From Epiperipatus broadwayi (Eukaryota; Onychophora; Udeonychophora; Euonychophora; Peripatidae): a stretch of 64,000 bases of DNA. The stretch is from contig JAQFVV010006847.1 in NCBI GenBank assembly GCA_028023455.1, positions 1-64,000 on the forward strand, in the 5' to 3' direction. The notes under the pieces were generated by a model. It worked only from the letters and a program-made list of their open reading frames with translations, was not told the DNA's origin and searched no databases. Positions 14,448-25,645 of this stretch are shown piece after piece (the first letter of the stretch is position 1; every line of letters begins with the position of its first letter). The position numbers were made by a program, and so were the translations under genes.

Positions 14448-15739
14448 ATGAGTGAATGAATGTTAATTATTTCATTCTCTTTCTTGTTATTAATCCAATT
14501 CAATTCAATCCTAGCTATTTAGAAAATCTATGCATTAATAAAATTCACATTAGTTAATTAGGTAATAGATTTTAATTAATAAGAACAATTTTAACCTGGA
14601 GTTTCATATTTTTCCCTGACCTATGTTGGCCATGAAGAAAATTTATGTGACTGTACTCTCAAGCATGTCATCCATAGGGTATTGAGTCTTGGAGCATGGG
14701 TGAATGTGTTGAAGTATGGTCAGTGTCAAGATCTCTCCATCTTGCATGACCTTTGGTCTTTTTGCTTGGATTCTGGGTTCTTTTACATGAATGTACAAAT
14801 TTGACTGGTACAATACTTCACATGGTTTCAAGAATGAAGTTTATTAAATTAAGTGTGTATATGCAGAATACATTGAATCAAATTATGTTGAAGTCTCAAA
14901 TATTATGTTCTGAATATGTGCATGAAATAATATTTTTAAACTGAGTATTTATTTGGTAAAATAAGGGACAAAATTAAATAATTACAATAAAACACTCATT
15001 TGAAGTTAAAAAAGTGAACTGATCATATCTCTTTTGTGAAATATTAATTTGAGCAGGAATGTTTTAATAGAAAAGAAAATTTTAAAAAAAATTTTAATGC
15101 CAAAAATTGTAAATGAAATTTTTTTATAGTACATTATTATTAAAGAACAAAACTAAAAAGAGATTGTTTTAGTCAAAATTTTTCAAGAATAAACTATATA
15201 AAAATTAGAGCAGAGAAAAATGGGTTTATTTAAAAATTAATCTTATATAAATCATTAAATTATCATATGATCTATCACATGTTCTCAGCTTACTTATAGC
15301 AATGTTGGTAACATATATTTGTATCTTTTTTTTGTTTTTAAAGACAATTATAGTTATCAGATGGAAGTGCTTAATAAATCCCAATTTTATACTTTTCAAA
15401 TATAAATCCAGACTCCTTTAAACTTATGGATTTTATCAGTGAGAAACTTTGAACTTGGAACAGTACAACTGAGCCTTAGGCTTTAAGGTATTATCCTGTC
15501 AATTTCTAACAATTACCTGATATGTTATCCAGCTATCAGTCATATTGAAAAACATATAAAGCTTTTAAATGTAAGCGAATTTGCTTATACAGACATATAA
15601 ATATAAATCCATTTTAATTTTTATATTTTATGCTATCATTTATTTAATAAACACAGTTACATCTATCCTATAGCCAGGCTTTGGTAAAAAACAATTAAAT
15701 ATCACATAAACAATTACAATGATAAAAGACATAAACATG
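14448..15739. other. AT-rich stretch, no feature recognised
   Basis: Low-GC sequence with only short chance reading frames. I see no domain, RNA gene or repeat relationship. Confidence 0.6.
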
Positions 15740-16030
15740 AAATTGGTTTGGGTGTTTTGAAAGGTAATGACAGTATAAATATATATTAAACACTATCATT
15801 TGGAAAGTATCATTGCTTTTTAAAGATTGCATTAATTGACAAATAAGTAGAAAACTGTGCTATTAAAATAATAATACACAACAAGAAAAGATGTGATAGG
15901 TTATGTGATGTTTTATTGGTTTATGTCAAATCATAGCCTAAGATAAGATATAGCTTTGGTTATTAAAAAAAACTAATCACAACATAATAAATAGAAACTG
16001 AACTGAATTTATATCTACAAGTCTATATAT
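15740..16030. repeat. Diverged local repeat, copy 1
   Basis: Shares ordered blocks with 16690-17085. Examples are a GGTTTGGG/GTTTGGGCTGATAG-like start, TATCATTGCTTTTTAA, a GGTTATGTGATGTTTTATTG-like block and ATATCTACAAG/ATATCTACATAAG. The order is the same in both copies, but identity is low. The RTE 3' fragment lies between the copies. Confidence 0.5.
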
Positions 16031-16108
16031 GCATTTGATTATGAAGAATTAGAAGAAGTTAACAGTTACAAATACCTTGGTCAGATTATTAATACAGATG
16101 GAAACATA

Positions 16109-16641
16109 ATGGAGGAAATTAATCATAGAATTAAACTTGGTTGGAGTGCTTTTGGTAGAAATAACTTGATACTAAAAGGAAATATGCCTATGTGTTTGAA
16201 AAGAAAGGTTTTTAACAAATGTGTTTTACCACTTCTTACTTATGGATCTGAGACTTGGACACTTAATAGAAGAGCAATACAGAGACTTCAGACCACTCAA
16301 AGGAGTATGGAGAGATGTATGTTGGGAGTAACAAGAAGAGATCGAAAACGCAATGTATGGGTAAGGCAACAAACAGGTGTTACTGACCTTATTGAAAAAA
16401 TTAAAGATTGAAATGGAGTTGGGCTGGACATATTGCTAGAAGAGATGATAATAGATGGACAATTGAAATTTTAAACTGGATTCCAAGAGATTGTGAAAGA
16501 CTCAGAAAGAGACCACATGTGAGATGGATGGATGAAATAAGAAAATGTGCAGGGGTGTTGTGGAGAAGAGAAGCTAAAGATCGGAGAAGATGGATTAAAC
16601 TTGGAGAGACCTTCATCCTGCAGTGGATTGATAATGGTTGA
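16109..16641 (+). pseudogene. RTE retrotransposon ORF2 C-terminal fragment, one frameshift
   Basis: Two overlapping frames (16109-16411 and 16408-16641) read as one protein tail interrupted by a frameshift near 16405. Visible motifs are KLGWSAFGRNN, LLTYGSETWTL and RLQTTQRSMERCMLGVT in the first frame, then WSWAGHIARRDDNRWT, a W..R..DR..W..LGE series and the terminal ILQWIDNG in the second. This Trp/Arg-rich region follows the thumb in RTE-clade reverse transcriptases; its exact role is not settled. The polymerase motifs and the endonuclease are absent, so the fragment cannot be active. Among the three copies here it has the best-preserved C-terminus. The final TGA codons merge into the (TGA)n tail. 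Confidence 0.85.
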
Positions 16642-16657
16642 TGATGATGATGATGAT
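16639..16657 (+). repeat. (TGA)n tail of the RTE element
   Basis: Six TGA repeats directly after the last codons of the RTE reading frame. RTE-clade LINEs usually end in short tandem repeats rather than poly(A), so this fixes the 3' end of the element. Confidence 0.85.
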
Positions 16658-16689
16658 ATAAGCATGTTGGTTTAGTTCAAATCCATTTA

Positions 16690-17330
16690 CATTGTTTAGT
16701 TTGGGCTGATAGCTTGATAGTATAAAATAGAGACAAATGATAGAAATAAAAATACAGATGTATTATACTCCAATAGACAGTTATACTTTTTCCAAGATTC
16801 AATGTTCTTTACTGATGAAGATTATAAACTTAAATGTAATTTGGGAATTTTAGACAGAAATACAAAGGATGTATTAAACACAGTCATCTGGCATTTATCA
16901 TTGCTTTTTAAGTCATACCAGCAAAAAATGTAATGTGATGACATATGGTAGGTTAAGTAATGTGTTATTGACTTATGAGAAATCCTGGCCATATAATTGA
17001 GGTGATTTTAATTAGTTGAAAACTAAAGACACCATAATTATAAAATCTAAACATACACTCATTTGTATATCTACATAAGATAAATTGGTTAGATAGAAAC
17101 ATGTATATGTCTTTTAGTTTGGACAGAGAGCTTGATGACATAACATAGAGGTAAATAATCAAAGCTGAAAACAATTCTAAAATCTGGTTGTACAATTTCA
17201 AAATCCAAATGTTTTTCTTGATAAAGAAACATAAGTTTAAAATTTTGTCTGTTGATTTTAATTACTTTTGTAATTCTTTTGCAAAAATGACTAAACTCTG
17301 GCATTTATTAGTCACAAAAAAAAGACATTT
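16690..17330. repeat. Diverged local repeat, copies 2 and 3
   Basis: 16690-17085 parallels 15740-16030. A further partial copy starts near 17115: AGTTTGGACAGAGAGCTTGA resembles AGTTTGGGCTGATAGCTTGA at about 16697, and CTCTGGCATTTATTAGTC near 17296 resembles CATCTGGCATTTATCATTG near 16887. Short open frames here show no domain. Confidence 0.45.
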
Positions 17331-17854
17331 GAGTACTTTCAAAATTACAGGATCGTGCCTGTACCAAAAGCATGTGCTAATGGACATAATGTTTAACATT
17401 ATGTGTGAGAAGAGATCCAATGGTAGTGCAATAGAAAAATTTGTTTCAAGCAAGTATCTGTACATGAAGGCTCCAAAAATTATTTATTATTGCTCTTAGA
17501 TTTATTTGCAGCTGGGATAGAGATTTAATGACCATGGTTTTTTATCTCAGTTGCCTGATAAGGCAGAATGAATGTGTGTATAAATCAACATTTTTTGTAA
17601 TAGATATTACAATCATGACAAACAAAAATAAAGCATGGCCTTGATTCTCAGGAGGCTGCAAAGTCACCAGTCAAGGTAATTATTGACAGCTAAAGGTAGA
17701 AAGTATTAAGAATCTTCTAATTGTGAACCAAGGCTGCCATTTGATGATGACATTTTATTTAGGTACTTGCAACTGCAGATCACTTTCAGTTGACGGAAGA
17801 TGACATAAATTTGAAGAGAAACTATTTCATATTAAATGAAACATTATAGGGTCT
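17331..17854. other. AT-rich stretch, no feature recognised
   Basis: No reading frame with a recognisable product and no clear repeat relationship within the window. Confidence 0.5.
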
Positions 17855-18495
17855 TGTAAAGTTAGAGGAAAAAGTGGACAGCCAATTGATTTAAAAAGTG
17901 GACATGTATTCTACTACAAAGGCACAAATATTGAAAATATAATTGTAGTAGGATTCATTATAAATAAAAAGTGAAAGAAAAACATTGTGGATATTGATAG
18001 TATAGTGGACAGAGTGGGCAGATTAGTTAGTTAACATAATAGCAGATATCAAATGCAGATAATTTAGGTTTATGCTCCAACACATTTTTATAGTGATGAA
18101 ATAGTATAAGATTTTTTTACGGATATACAAAAGATTTTTGATTCGACTTAACAACATTTACAAATTTTTTATGTTCAACTTCAATGCTAGAATTGGTAAA
18201 CAAATGAAAGATGAATGTGTTGTAGGTAACTTTGGTTATGATAATAGAAATGACAGAGAATATAATCTTGTGGAGATTGCAGAAAAACTTTATATTATAA
18301 ATTGTTAGTTTTGAAACAAATGTTAAAAGAAAATGGACATAGAAGCATCCAAATGAAGATATAGCATAATTGAATTATAATTTGATTAACAGAAAATACA
18401 TATTTCAAGATTATAATGTTCTTAATAAATTCAACACAGGGAGTGGTCATCGATTAGGAAGATGTAAAATACGTATTAATGCAAAACTATAGTGT
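17855..18495 (+). pseudogene. RTE LINE apurinic-endonuclease domain remnant
   Basis: Translating all three plus frames gives a broken series of motifs from the AP-like endonuclease of RTE/LINE elements. A glycine/lysine-rich start near 17860 is followed by a QVYAPTHF-like segment near 18065, a FNARIGKQ-like segment near 18185 (the usual GDFNA block), a segment reading RKWTWKHPNEDI near 18330, and GSGHRLGR near 18440 in place of the usual GSDHRL block. The change of Asp to Gly at that site would remove a catalytic residue. Several stops and frameshifts interrupt it. It may be the 5' half of the same insertion as the RT remnant at 20541-22415, because the order endonuclease-RT on one strand is that of a complete RTE, but about 2 kb of unexplained sequence separates them. 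Confidence 0.7.
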
Positions 18496-20540
18496 GATGA
18501 TCATACATACTATAATCACACCTGTGTATATTTAATATTATATATCGCCTATGAGTTTTCTTTATATGTAAAATAATACTTTTGTAGAACAAGCATAGGA
18601 AAGAAAGAAAATCTATTTTAAGATTGTGTTTATTCAAATCAAAAATTGTGTAGTTGAGGAATGTGATTGAAATCAGAATTTGTAGTAATTAAATAAAAGT
18701 GAAGGGAGAGAAGCAAATGAGATTCGTATCTTTCACCTTCCATAGTTAACATTTTGAAATTTAAGAAATAGTAGAGTTAATACAATATTAGAACTGGATC
18801 ATCTAAGTTGATGATCAGGTCTTAAAGGGAAAGAAAATAAAGAAAATGGTTAAATGATTTTAGAGTTAACAGTTATAAAATTCAGTTGAAGGTATAAATA
18901 AAAATAAATAGACTAATAATGAAAGACAAAAGATAAGTGGAAGAAGGTGTATGACAAATACATCTCTTTTTCTATTTAAAAAATCACTTATTAGGAAAAA
19001 AACAAATAAAGATTATTAAAAAAATGTATAAACATGATATTTTAAACTTTGTAAAAATGAATAATAAAACAAAGTAAGTTAAATGTAAATTGTGTAAAAA
19101 CGAAACTTATAGAAAAATTCCATCATAGATCTAGAGAAGATCAAATAAAGGTATGAAAGGACATTTTCAATTAGAGACATTCCAATAAACAATAGCCAGC
19201 GGATCGACAAATAAGGCATATCTAGATTATAAGGAATTTATTAATTGCCTTTTGGATTTCAAGGTGATCAGATCTTCTCTGTAGAGCTAGACATGAGGAG
19301 AGATTTTTTCTGAGAAAATACCAGCAGGCATATTCCTGTGAATATGTGTGTCTAGGGGCTCTAAACGGGCATTTGCTTGATATGTGACCATCCAAGCTTA
19401 CTCATGAAAGAACATCTGCTATTCTGCCAGTTAAATAGATCACCATGATGAACCATGCTATATATCTGAAGAAGGGAATGCTGCTACAAAACCTATAATA
19501 AGAAAAGAAATGAAACCTAATACAAAAATCTCGATGAATAAACTAACCAATTGGAACACCTAGGAAGAAATCCATTGTCCCTGCAAAAGAAGTGGGTAAT
19601 TCCCACAGGATAATTAATAAGGTACTAAATGTCAAGTAGCCGAGGTAAAGAACATTTTATAAAACATGGATGTTTTCTTGATTTTTTTTATATCAAGAAT
19701 AAACATATTACTTTAAAAAAATGCACAATAACCAAATAAAGAAAGAAGAACTAGTATTAAATAAATGCATTTATTATAAAAATTAACAAATATTTATGCT
19801 GGGCTTTCACTCATTAGCAAGTTTGTCATGTAATCATATTATTTTAAGATTGTTTTTTGTAATATTTTGATCTTAAAATTATTATGTCATGTATCTAATA
19901 ATTTTTGAAAATTAAACATTATTATTAATAAAACCAAAATAGGTGTCTTGCTTAATTCTTCCTTTTCTTGCCAAGCAAATGATTAATTAGCAACTTGAAT
20001 CTAGGTCATAAAACTTATGTAAATAACTTTAGATTGATATAAAAGTAATTTAAATACATTTCTCTATAGTCTGAAGAGAGAAAAAGGGATCAGATAAGAG
20101 ATGTAGAAAGGGTTATACATTTATATTCTTTTGATTACCGTAAAAATTTTATAAATATTTCAAGGGTTGGATTTTTTTTTATTAAATCATTCTTATGAAT
20201 GGAGTATCCAGAAGCCGGGGAGCGACTGATCGGGAAAAATAATACTGGAATATTTTATTTGTAGTTTCAATGTTCAATCAGGAATATAGACCTAAAATAA
20301 TTAATTTAAGTTTGCTCCTTGCTTGACATAACAGTAGTGGTTTCGAGTAGTGAATTAAAAAAATACAAAGGCATGAATGTGAAAATCTGTTACAATAGAG
20401 ATAAAAATTATTAAGAAAAACAATATTTACAATTGATATTCCTAATCGTCAGAAACAATGTAATAAATTTAAATTATTTAACATGCAAATCATTTACAAA
20501 TATTAGCAGATTTTGAACATGAGTCAGATTTGAATGAAAT
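18496..20540. other. Unassigned stretch between two RTE remnants
   Basis: Very AT-rich except 19100-19650, which has a more balanced composition (blocks such as GGGGCTCTAAACGGGC near 19354) and no open frame of note. That part may be an interspersed repeat I do not recognise. The whole interval could be a later insertion into one RTE copy. Confidence 0.4.
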
Positions 20541-22415
20541 TTATGAAAAAAGTAACTGATATACTTTTAAACACTTCAATAAAGATAGCTTGTAGAAAAA
20601 ATAGTAATTTTCCAATAAAATTTTTACTGAGACTAATGAACAAAAGAGGGAGCATAAATATACATAAAAATAATGCATGAAGACAGATGAAATATCTTCA
20701 ATTTGGAAAATGGTATGAAAAATAGTTGGTAATGATAGAAGAAAGTATAATTGTGAACTAGAAAGTAAAGCTGTGGAAAACAGTAAAAGTTTCAAAATTG
20801 TAAAACAACATGTTTATATTGGTAGAAAACTTATATCTGCAATAAGAAAAAAGATGAAACTATTACTAAAAAAAAGATGATATCTTGAAATGGTTAGATA
20901 TCAACAATTATATAGTAGTAACGAACATGTACTTTCTATATTGATTATATCTTACAAATTGCTTGGGATTTTAAATGAAGAAGTGACATGCAATTAAATT
21001 TATGAAGAAGGGAAGATCTCCAGGTAATGATGGAATTATAATTGATATATTAAAAGAAGCAGATGAAAAAATAGGATTTTTTTAACAAAGTTATATTCCA
21101 AATGTCTAAATGGTAAAGATGTACCAGATGATTAGAAGAATGCAATATTAATACTTTAAAAAGGTGATAAATATTACAAATTATAGGCCTATCAGTCTTT
21201 TATTAGTTTTATACAAAATTTTTATCAATATAATTACAGCTTTTCTACAGACAACATTTGATTTTAACCAACCAAAAGAGCAAACTGGATTTAAAAATGG
21301 TTTTATTACAATAGATTATATCAAAGTTTGAGAGAAGTTATAGAAAGAACCAATGAATATGAGTTGTCAATGTGCTTTGTATTTACAGATTATTAAGCAC
21401 TGTTTGATTCTATAAGGATTTCTTTAATGATTAAAGCATTGGATCATCTAAGTATAGATGCAGAATATTATCATATTCTGAAGAATATTTATAATAATGC
21501 AACATCAACAATTAGATTACATATTGATATTAGGAAGATTAAAATTGAGAAGTGTGTAAGACAGGGTGATTTCATATCTCCAAAACTTTTTATAGCAGTG
21601 CTGCAAGAAGTATTTTGTAGATTAAAATGGAAAACTAAAGGAGTAAAAGTAAATGGTGATTATTTAAATCATTTAGATTTTGCAGATGATATACTTGTTT
21701 TAGCCAATAATGCTTCAGTGCTTTAGGAAATGTTGCAAGTTATCAGATGAAAGTAAAAAAGAAGGACTAAAGGTAAATGTTAAAAAAATTAAAATAATGT
21801 TCAAAGGGATTTTCTGAAAACATCAAAATAAAGATTGATTATGATGAGTTAGAAAAAGTTAACATCTGCAAATACTTGGTCAGACTATTAATAGATGGAA
21901 TCACAATGAATAAAATTAATCATATAACTAAACTTGATTGGAGTGTTTTTGATAGAAATAACTTAATATCCAAAGGAAATATGCTTATGTGTTTGAACAA
22001 AAAACGTTTTTAATAAATGTGTTTTACCACTTATGGATCTTAGACTTGGACAATTAACAAAACAGCAATACAGAGTCTTCAGATTACTCATTCAAGTATG
22101 AAGCGATGTATGTTAAAAATAAAAGATCAAAAACAAGAGACATTGATATCACTGAAAAAATAAAGAGTTCAAAATGGAGTTGGATGAACACATTGCTAGA
22201 AATGGTGATAATAAATGGACAGTTGAAATTATAAATTGGATTCCAAGACATTGTAAAAAACCTAGAAAAAGACCAGTATGCAGTGGATGGATTAAATTAG
22301 AAAGTCTGCAAAGTGATGTGGAGAAGAGAAGATAGAAAATGAAAAAAAAATGGATTGAATTTGGAGAGATCTTCATCCTACAATGGATTGATTATAGTTG
22401 AAAATGTTGATAAAT
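20541..22415 (+). pseudogene. RTE LINE reverse transcriptase remnant
   Basis: A long stretch homologous to the RTE copy at 61217-62735 and, at its end, to 16030-16660. In order: a linker resembling the segment before the RT; GRSPGNDGII near 21010 (fingers motif); YRPISLL near 21185; an ALFDSI-like motif A near 21400, now preceded by a stop; SVRQGD-like residues (KCVRQGDFISPKLFIAVL) near 21550; and LDFADDILVLANN near 21677, with the catalytic Asp pair of motif C intact. The open part is 21427-21726. Downstream the tail again reads KMEWSWMNTLL-like sequence and ends near 22400 with GAGATCTTCATCCTACAATG, matching the first copy. Multiple stops and frameshifts make it inactive. Confidence 0.85.
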
Positions 22416-23185
22416 TATACTATTTTCAAAAATGGTTAACTGTTTGATAAGTTATGTTAAAATTGAGCTTCATAAATTTGAAAATTTAGAATTTTTTTTC
22501 ATGTAATTTATGTTAACATTGTATTACATGAAACACGTTTTAATAAACGTTACTTCTTTTACATTATTAATTGATAAATTTTTATAACTATTACAAACAA
22601 TCGGTTTATAATCGCAAATATTTTATATAGTAATAATACTTTATATAAAATAAAATTTTATTTTGAAATAAATAACCTTGTATTATATTGTTTTATTTTT
22701 AGATTAACAGACGTTTTATCTCTGCATAATGTTGTTTTATTGTTTATTTTGTTTTATATTTGATGATGCAACTGCATTCGCTGATCTGCAAGAATGTTCA
22801 ATAACTGCTATAGTAAGTTATTAACATGTTTATTTACAAAAAAATCAAATTTTCAACATATCTATATAACTGTTATATTATGTTCTTTTACTAATTGTTG
22901 TTTGATATGGGCAACATTTTTATATAAATTTAACGAATTACTTCTTTTTATATGCATTTTTGTTTAACTAACATTTTTATCAATGATTAATTTATTAATG
23001 ATTTTAGTTCTATATTTAAAAAGGCTTCTTCCTATTAAGTTTGGGATAAATAGTATTTGTTGTATACAATGATTGCATGCTAATTTAAAAATAATTCTAC
23101 TTCTCAATTAATCAGTATATTCACATCTATAGTGTCTTGTTTTTGTTGAAAAATTTGTTATTACAAAAATAATTAAAATTTCAAG
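22416..23185. other. AT-rich stretch, no feature recognised
   Basis: Very low GC with many poly-T and poly-A runs; no coding signal seen. Confidence 0.5.
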
Positions 23186-24151
23186 TACACCCGGGTCTCT
23201 TTTTACACAGACTTATTTAACACGATTTTGAAGTTACACGATTCGTGTTTCACCGGAAGTCGATTTCCGATAATGTGCTATTACTTTAAATAATAAATTT
23301 CATGCACTTATGTTATATTGAAAGTAATAGCACATTATTGGAATTTGACTTTCATCTTAGTAATTTCAATATTTTCAGTGCTTTATAATAGTAAGATCGT
23401 ATGCAATAATGAAATTAAAATCATGATTTTTACATTTTATGTATACACATATTAAATTTTACAAGATTATAATGTAAATTTGTTCAAACATTGTGCGTGT
23501 TAATTTTGCAATTTAAATCACATTCTGTTTTTGCTTTTTAAAAAAGAATGTAATCAATTATTATTTTCTTACTAATGACACTAATCATTAACATGCTTTT
23601 AAATTCCAACGAGAGCTAAATGGTTGTATGTCTGGATATCATGAGCTTCATAAACAATTAATAAAATCACCATCTTGAAAATTAATTACTAATTATGTTG
23701 TCACCAGAAAATCAACACAACATGAGAGTGAAGTTGGTGCTAGTTGTATTTCCTCTTGAGAAAAATCAGATTTTTTTATCAGTTTGCAAACAAACTTGTT
23801 TATCGATAATAATTAAAACGTGTATAAAAAAAATGTAAATTACTGTACAGTAAATTATGCATAAAAATATATTATTTTGAATAAAATTAAACATTATAGT
23901 TAAAAAAAGTTTGTCTTGTATCAATTTTTTTCAAATTTGAAATTTTTTATTAGTCATATTTTATTTCCTTATACTTTTTTTGCACAAATTTTAAAGTAAT
24001 TTTATGTCGGTGCTTTGATTTTATGCAAATTTTGAAAAATCACAGGCCACATCCCCTTTTTTTCAATGTAATTACATCTATTTTTGCACGATTTCGTTTG
24101 CGCATGTTTTCTGAGGAACCTATCTATCATGTAAAATGAGACCCAGGAGTA
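23186..24151. mobile_element. Candidate non-autonomous DNA transposon with TA target duplication
   Basis: The left edge reads TA then CACCCGGGTCTCTTTTTAC. The right edge, read on the minus strand, is TA then CTCCTGGGTCTCATTTTAC. The two therefore pair as terminal inverted repeats of about 19 bp with few mismatches, each flanked by TA. There is no transposase frame inside, which suggests a non-autonomous element of about 960 bp. TA target duplications are typical of the Tc1/mariner group, but the termini do not show the common CAGT start, so family assignment is open. The termini are much less AT-rich than the surroundings. Confidence 0.45.
23256..23352. repeat. Internal hairpin, about 32 bp arms
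   Basis: GAAGTCGATTTCCGATAATG through GCTATTACTTT at 23256-23287 pairs with AAAGTAATAGCACATTATTG and following bases at 23321-23352, with about three mismatches and a 33 bp loop. It sits inside the candidate transposon. Confidence 0.85.
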
Positions 24152-24434
24152 GTATAAAAACATCAGCACTTTTTGCAATTTTCATTTGCAATAATGTTTA
24201 ACTACCTTGGGAAATAAAAAGTAAAACTTCAAATGGTCTTTCTTGTTGTTTTCTGTTTTAACAATATAATGAAAGATTCTTGCCATTTTCTTGTTATGTA
24301 ATAAATGCATTATTATTGCCATATTTAAGTTTGCTTTATATCTATTGTGGATTAGTCTTAAATGGACACTCATTTTTAGATTTGAACAAGCTAAGAAGTA
24401 ATGTAGATTAAATTGACTTGAAAATACACTTGAC
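24152..24434. other. No feature recognised
   Basis: AT-rich sequence with one short minus frame and no recognisable product. Confidence 0.5.
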
Positions 24435-24703
24435 TAATCATACCATTTATGCCTTTTTAAACACTTTATTAATACTTTTATTTATATAAAAACTAACAGT
24501 TTCGACTCTCCTGCAGTCACATCAGAGTTACAATATTCAAATATATAATTATACAATTAATACACTTATCTACATAATGATATACATAATTAAACACACA
24601 ATATAAATAAAAATAATTATACATTTTAATATGACCTTTATAAATAATCATTTCCCATTTTATTTTTTTATTATATTTTTAAATAATTTTATCAATATTT
24701 TAT
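24435..24703 (-). mobile_element. PLE family B, 3' end of left palindrome arm
   Basis: This segment is the reverse complement, with scattered differences, of about 30005-30285. The shared landmarks are ATACCATTTA at the outer edge, AAAACTAACAGTTTC, CCTGCAGTCA and the long TATATAATTATACAATTAAT block. It is separated from the rest of its arm (27707-28910) by the PLE-A insertion. It carries only 3' non-coding sequence. Confidence 0.85.
24694..24703 (+). repeat. Target-site duplication of PLE-A, left
   Basis: AATATTTTAT, repeated exactly at 27707-27716. Joining the two flanks restores continuity with the homologous PLE-B copy at about 30000-30030. Confidence 0.75.
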
Positions 24704-24710
24704 TATACAA

Positions 24711-25205
24711 AATTAAAAGCCTGTGAAGCGCTTCAAAAAATTATTAAATGCTAAGTGCTTTCGAGGCCATTTGCCTCATATTCATAGCAACAATGTGAGG
24801 TGCAGAACAAAGTAATGAAAGTGACATGCAAAGCATATGCAACTGATTTAGATAGTCCAACGTTTGGAAATGTCATAGTAGGCATCATGTCTATTTATAG
24901 AATTTTTATTGCCATTAAAATCAGAGAAGCATACTTCATTAATGGCAATAATAATTCTATAAATAGACATGATGCTTGCTATGACATTTCCAACTGTTGG
25001 ACTAACTAAATCATTTGCATACAATTTGCATATCACTCTTATTACTTTGTTCTGCACCTTGCATTGTCACTATGAATATGAGGCAAATGGCCTTGAAAGT
25101 GCTTAGCATTTAATAAATTTTGAATCTTTATAGCTTCTCTTTCAAGCGCTTCACATGCTTTTAATTTTATATATTAAAATATCGAGTGAGAAGTTTAAAA
25201 TTCTT
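24711..25205. repeat. Inverted plus direct partial copies of the PLE-A 3' end
   Basis: 24711-24916 and 24945-25160 are inverted copies of each other around a short centre. Landmarks are GAAGCGCTTC, a block reading CGAGGCCATTTGCCTCATAT, TGCAGAACAAAGTAATG and a segment coding for NGNNNSINRHDACYDIS. The direct copy continues to about 25205 and matches 27400-27706. Two short open frames that run across the palindrome are products of it, not genes. Confidence 0.9.
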
Positions 25206-25294
25206 AATAGTTTACAAATATGAACTTTTTTCAACAAAGGTTTACATTACATCTCGGCACTTCAGTCAAAACATTATAACAACATTTAACATTT

Positions 25295-25642
25295 TTGTCT
25301 GAATGCAAAAAATTTAACATCATTCCAAACTGCTGCAGAATAAAAATAGACATCTCTATATATAACTGTGACAAAATCATTAATAAACTACAAAAGCACC
25401 TCTTGACTTTTATCACCCTAGGATGTAAGTATGAATTACATAAAGAAAGAATAAGATGGATTACAATAACAGCAAATAGTACCCTCCTCCAATGGATTAT
25501 CAATAAACTCAACATTATAGAAATAAATCACCGCAAACGCTTTGTTCTTAAAATCAAATTTTTAGCTTATAAACAAAACATAAATATTAATTTACAGCAG
25601 GCTTTGTATGTTAATAAGACTAGCCTTACCCCCCTCATATGA
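25295..25642 (+). pseudogene. PLE-A N-terminal region
   Basis: A 115-codon frame in the same register as the RT frame that follows, separated from it by two adjacent stops (TGA, TAA) near 25640. It reads MSECKKFNIIPNCCRIKIDI and onward, ending KTSLTPLI. No catalytic motif is expected here; this is the poorly conserved region before the RT in Penelope-like proteins. Assignment rests on position and frame continuity. Confidence 0.65.
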
Positions 25643-25645
25643 TAA

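Larger units (their letters stand above)
16030..16660 (+). mobile_element. RTE-clade LINE, 5'-truncated 3' end
   Basis: Only the last 620 bp or so of the element is present. The coding part matches the C-terminal region downstream of the reverse transcriptase palm in RTE-type LINEs and is followed by a short (TGA)n tail, which is typical of RTE 3' ends. The 5' limit near 16030 is approximate and lies in the motif that reads YEELEEVNSYKYLGQ. Homologous 3' ends occur at about 21840-22400 and 62250-62735, so the window holds three copies. Truncation at the 5' end fits incomplete target-primed reverse transcription. Confidence 0.85.

Noticed and set aside
14312-14503. 63-codon minus frame across the (TA)n tract
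   Set aside because: It reads as alternating Ile/Tyr from the microsatellite.
16401-16665. Minus-strand frames opposite the RTE tail
   Set aside because: They are shadows of the RTE coding sequence on the other strand.
24800-25057. Two similar 69-codon frames on opposite strands
   Set aside because: Both are produced by the inverted partial copies of the PLE-A 3' end.
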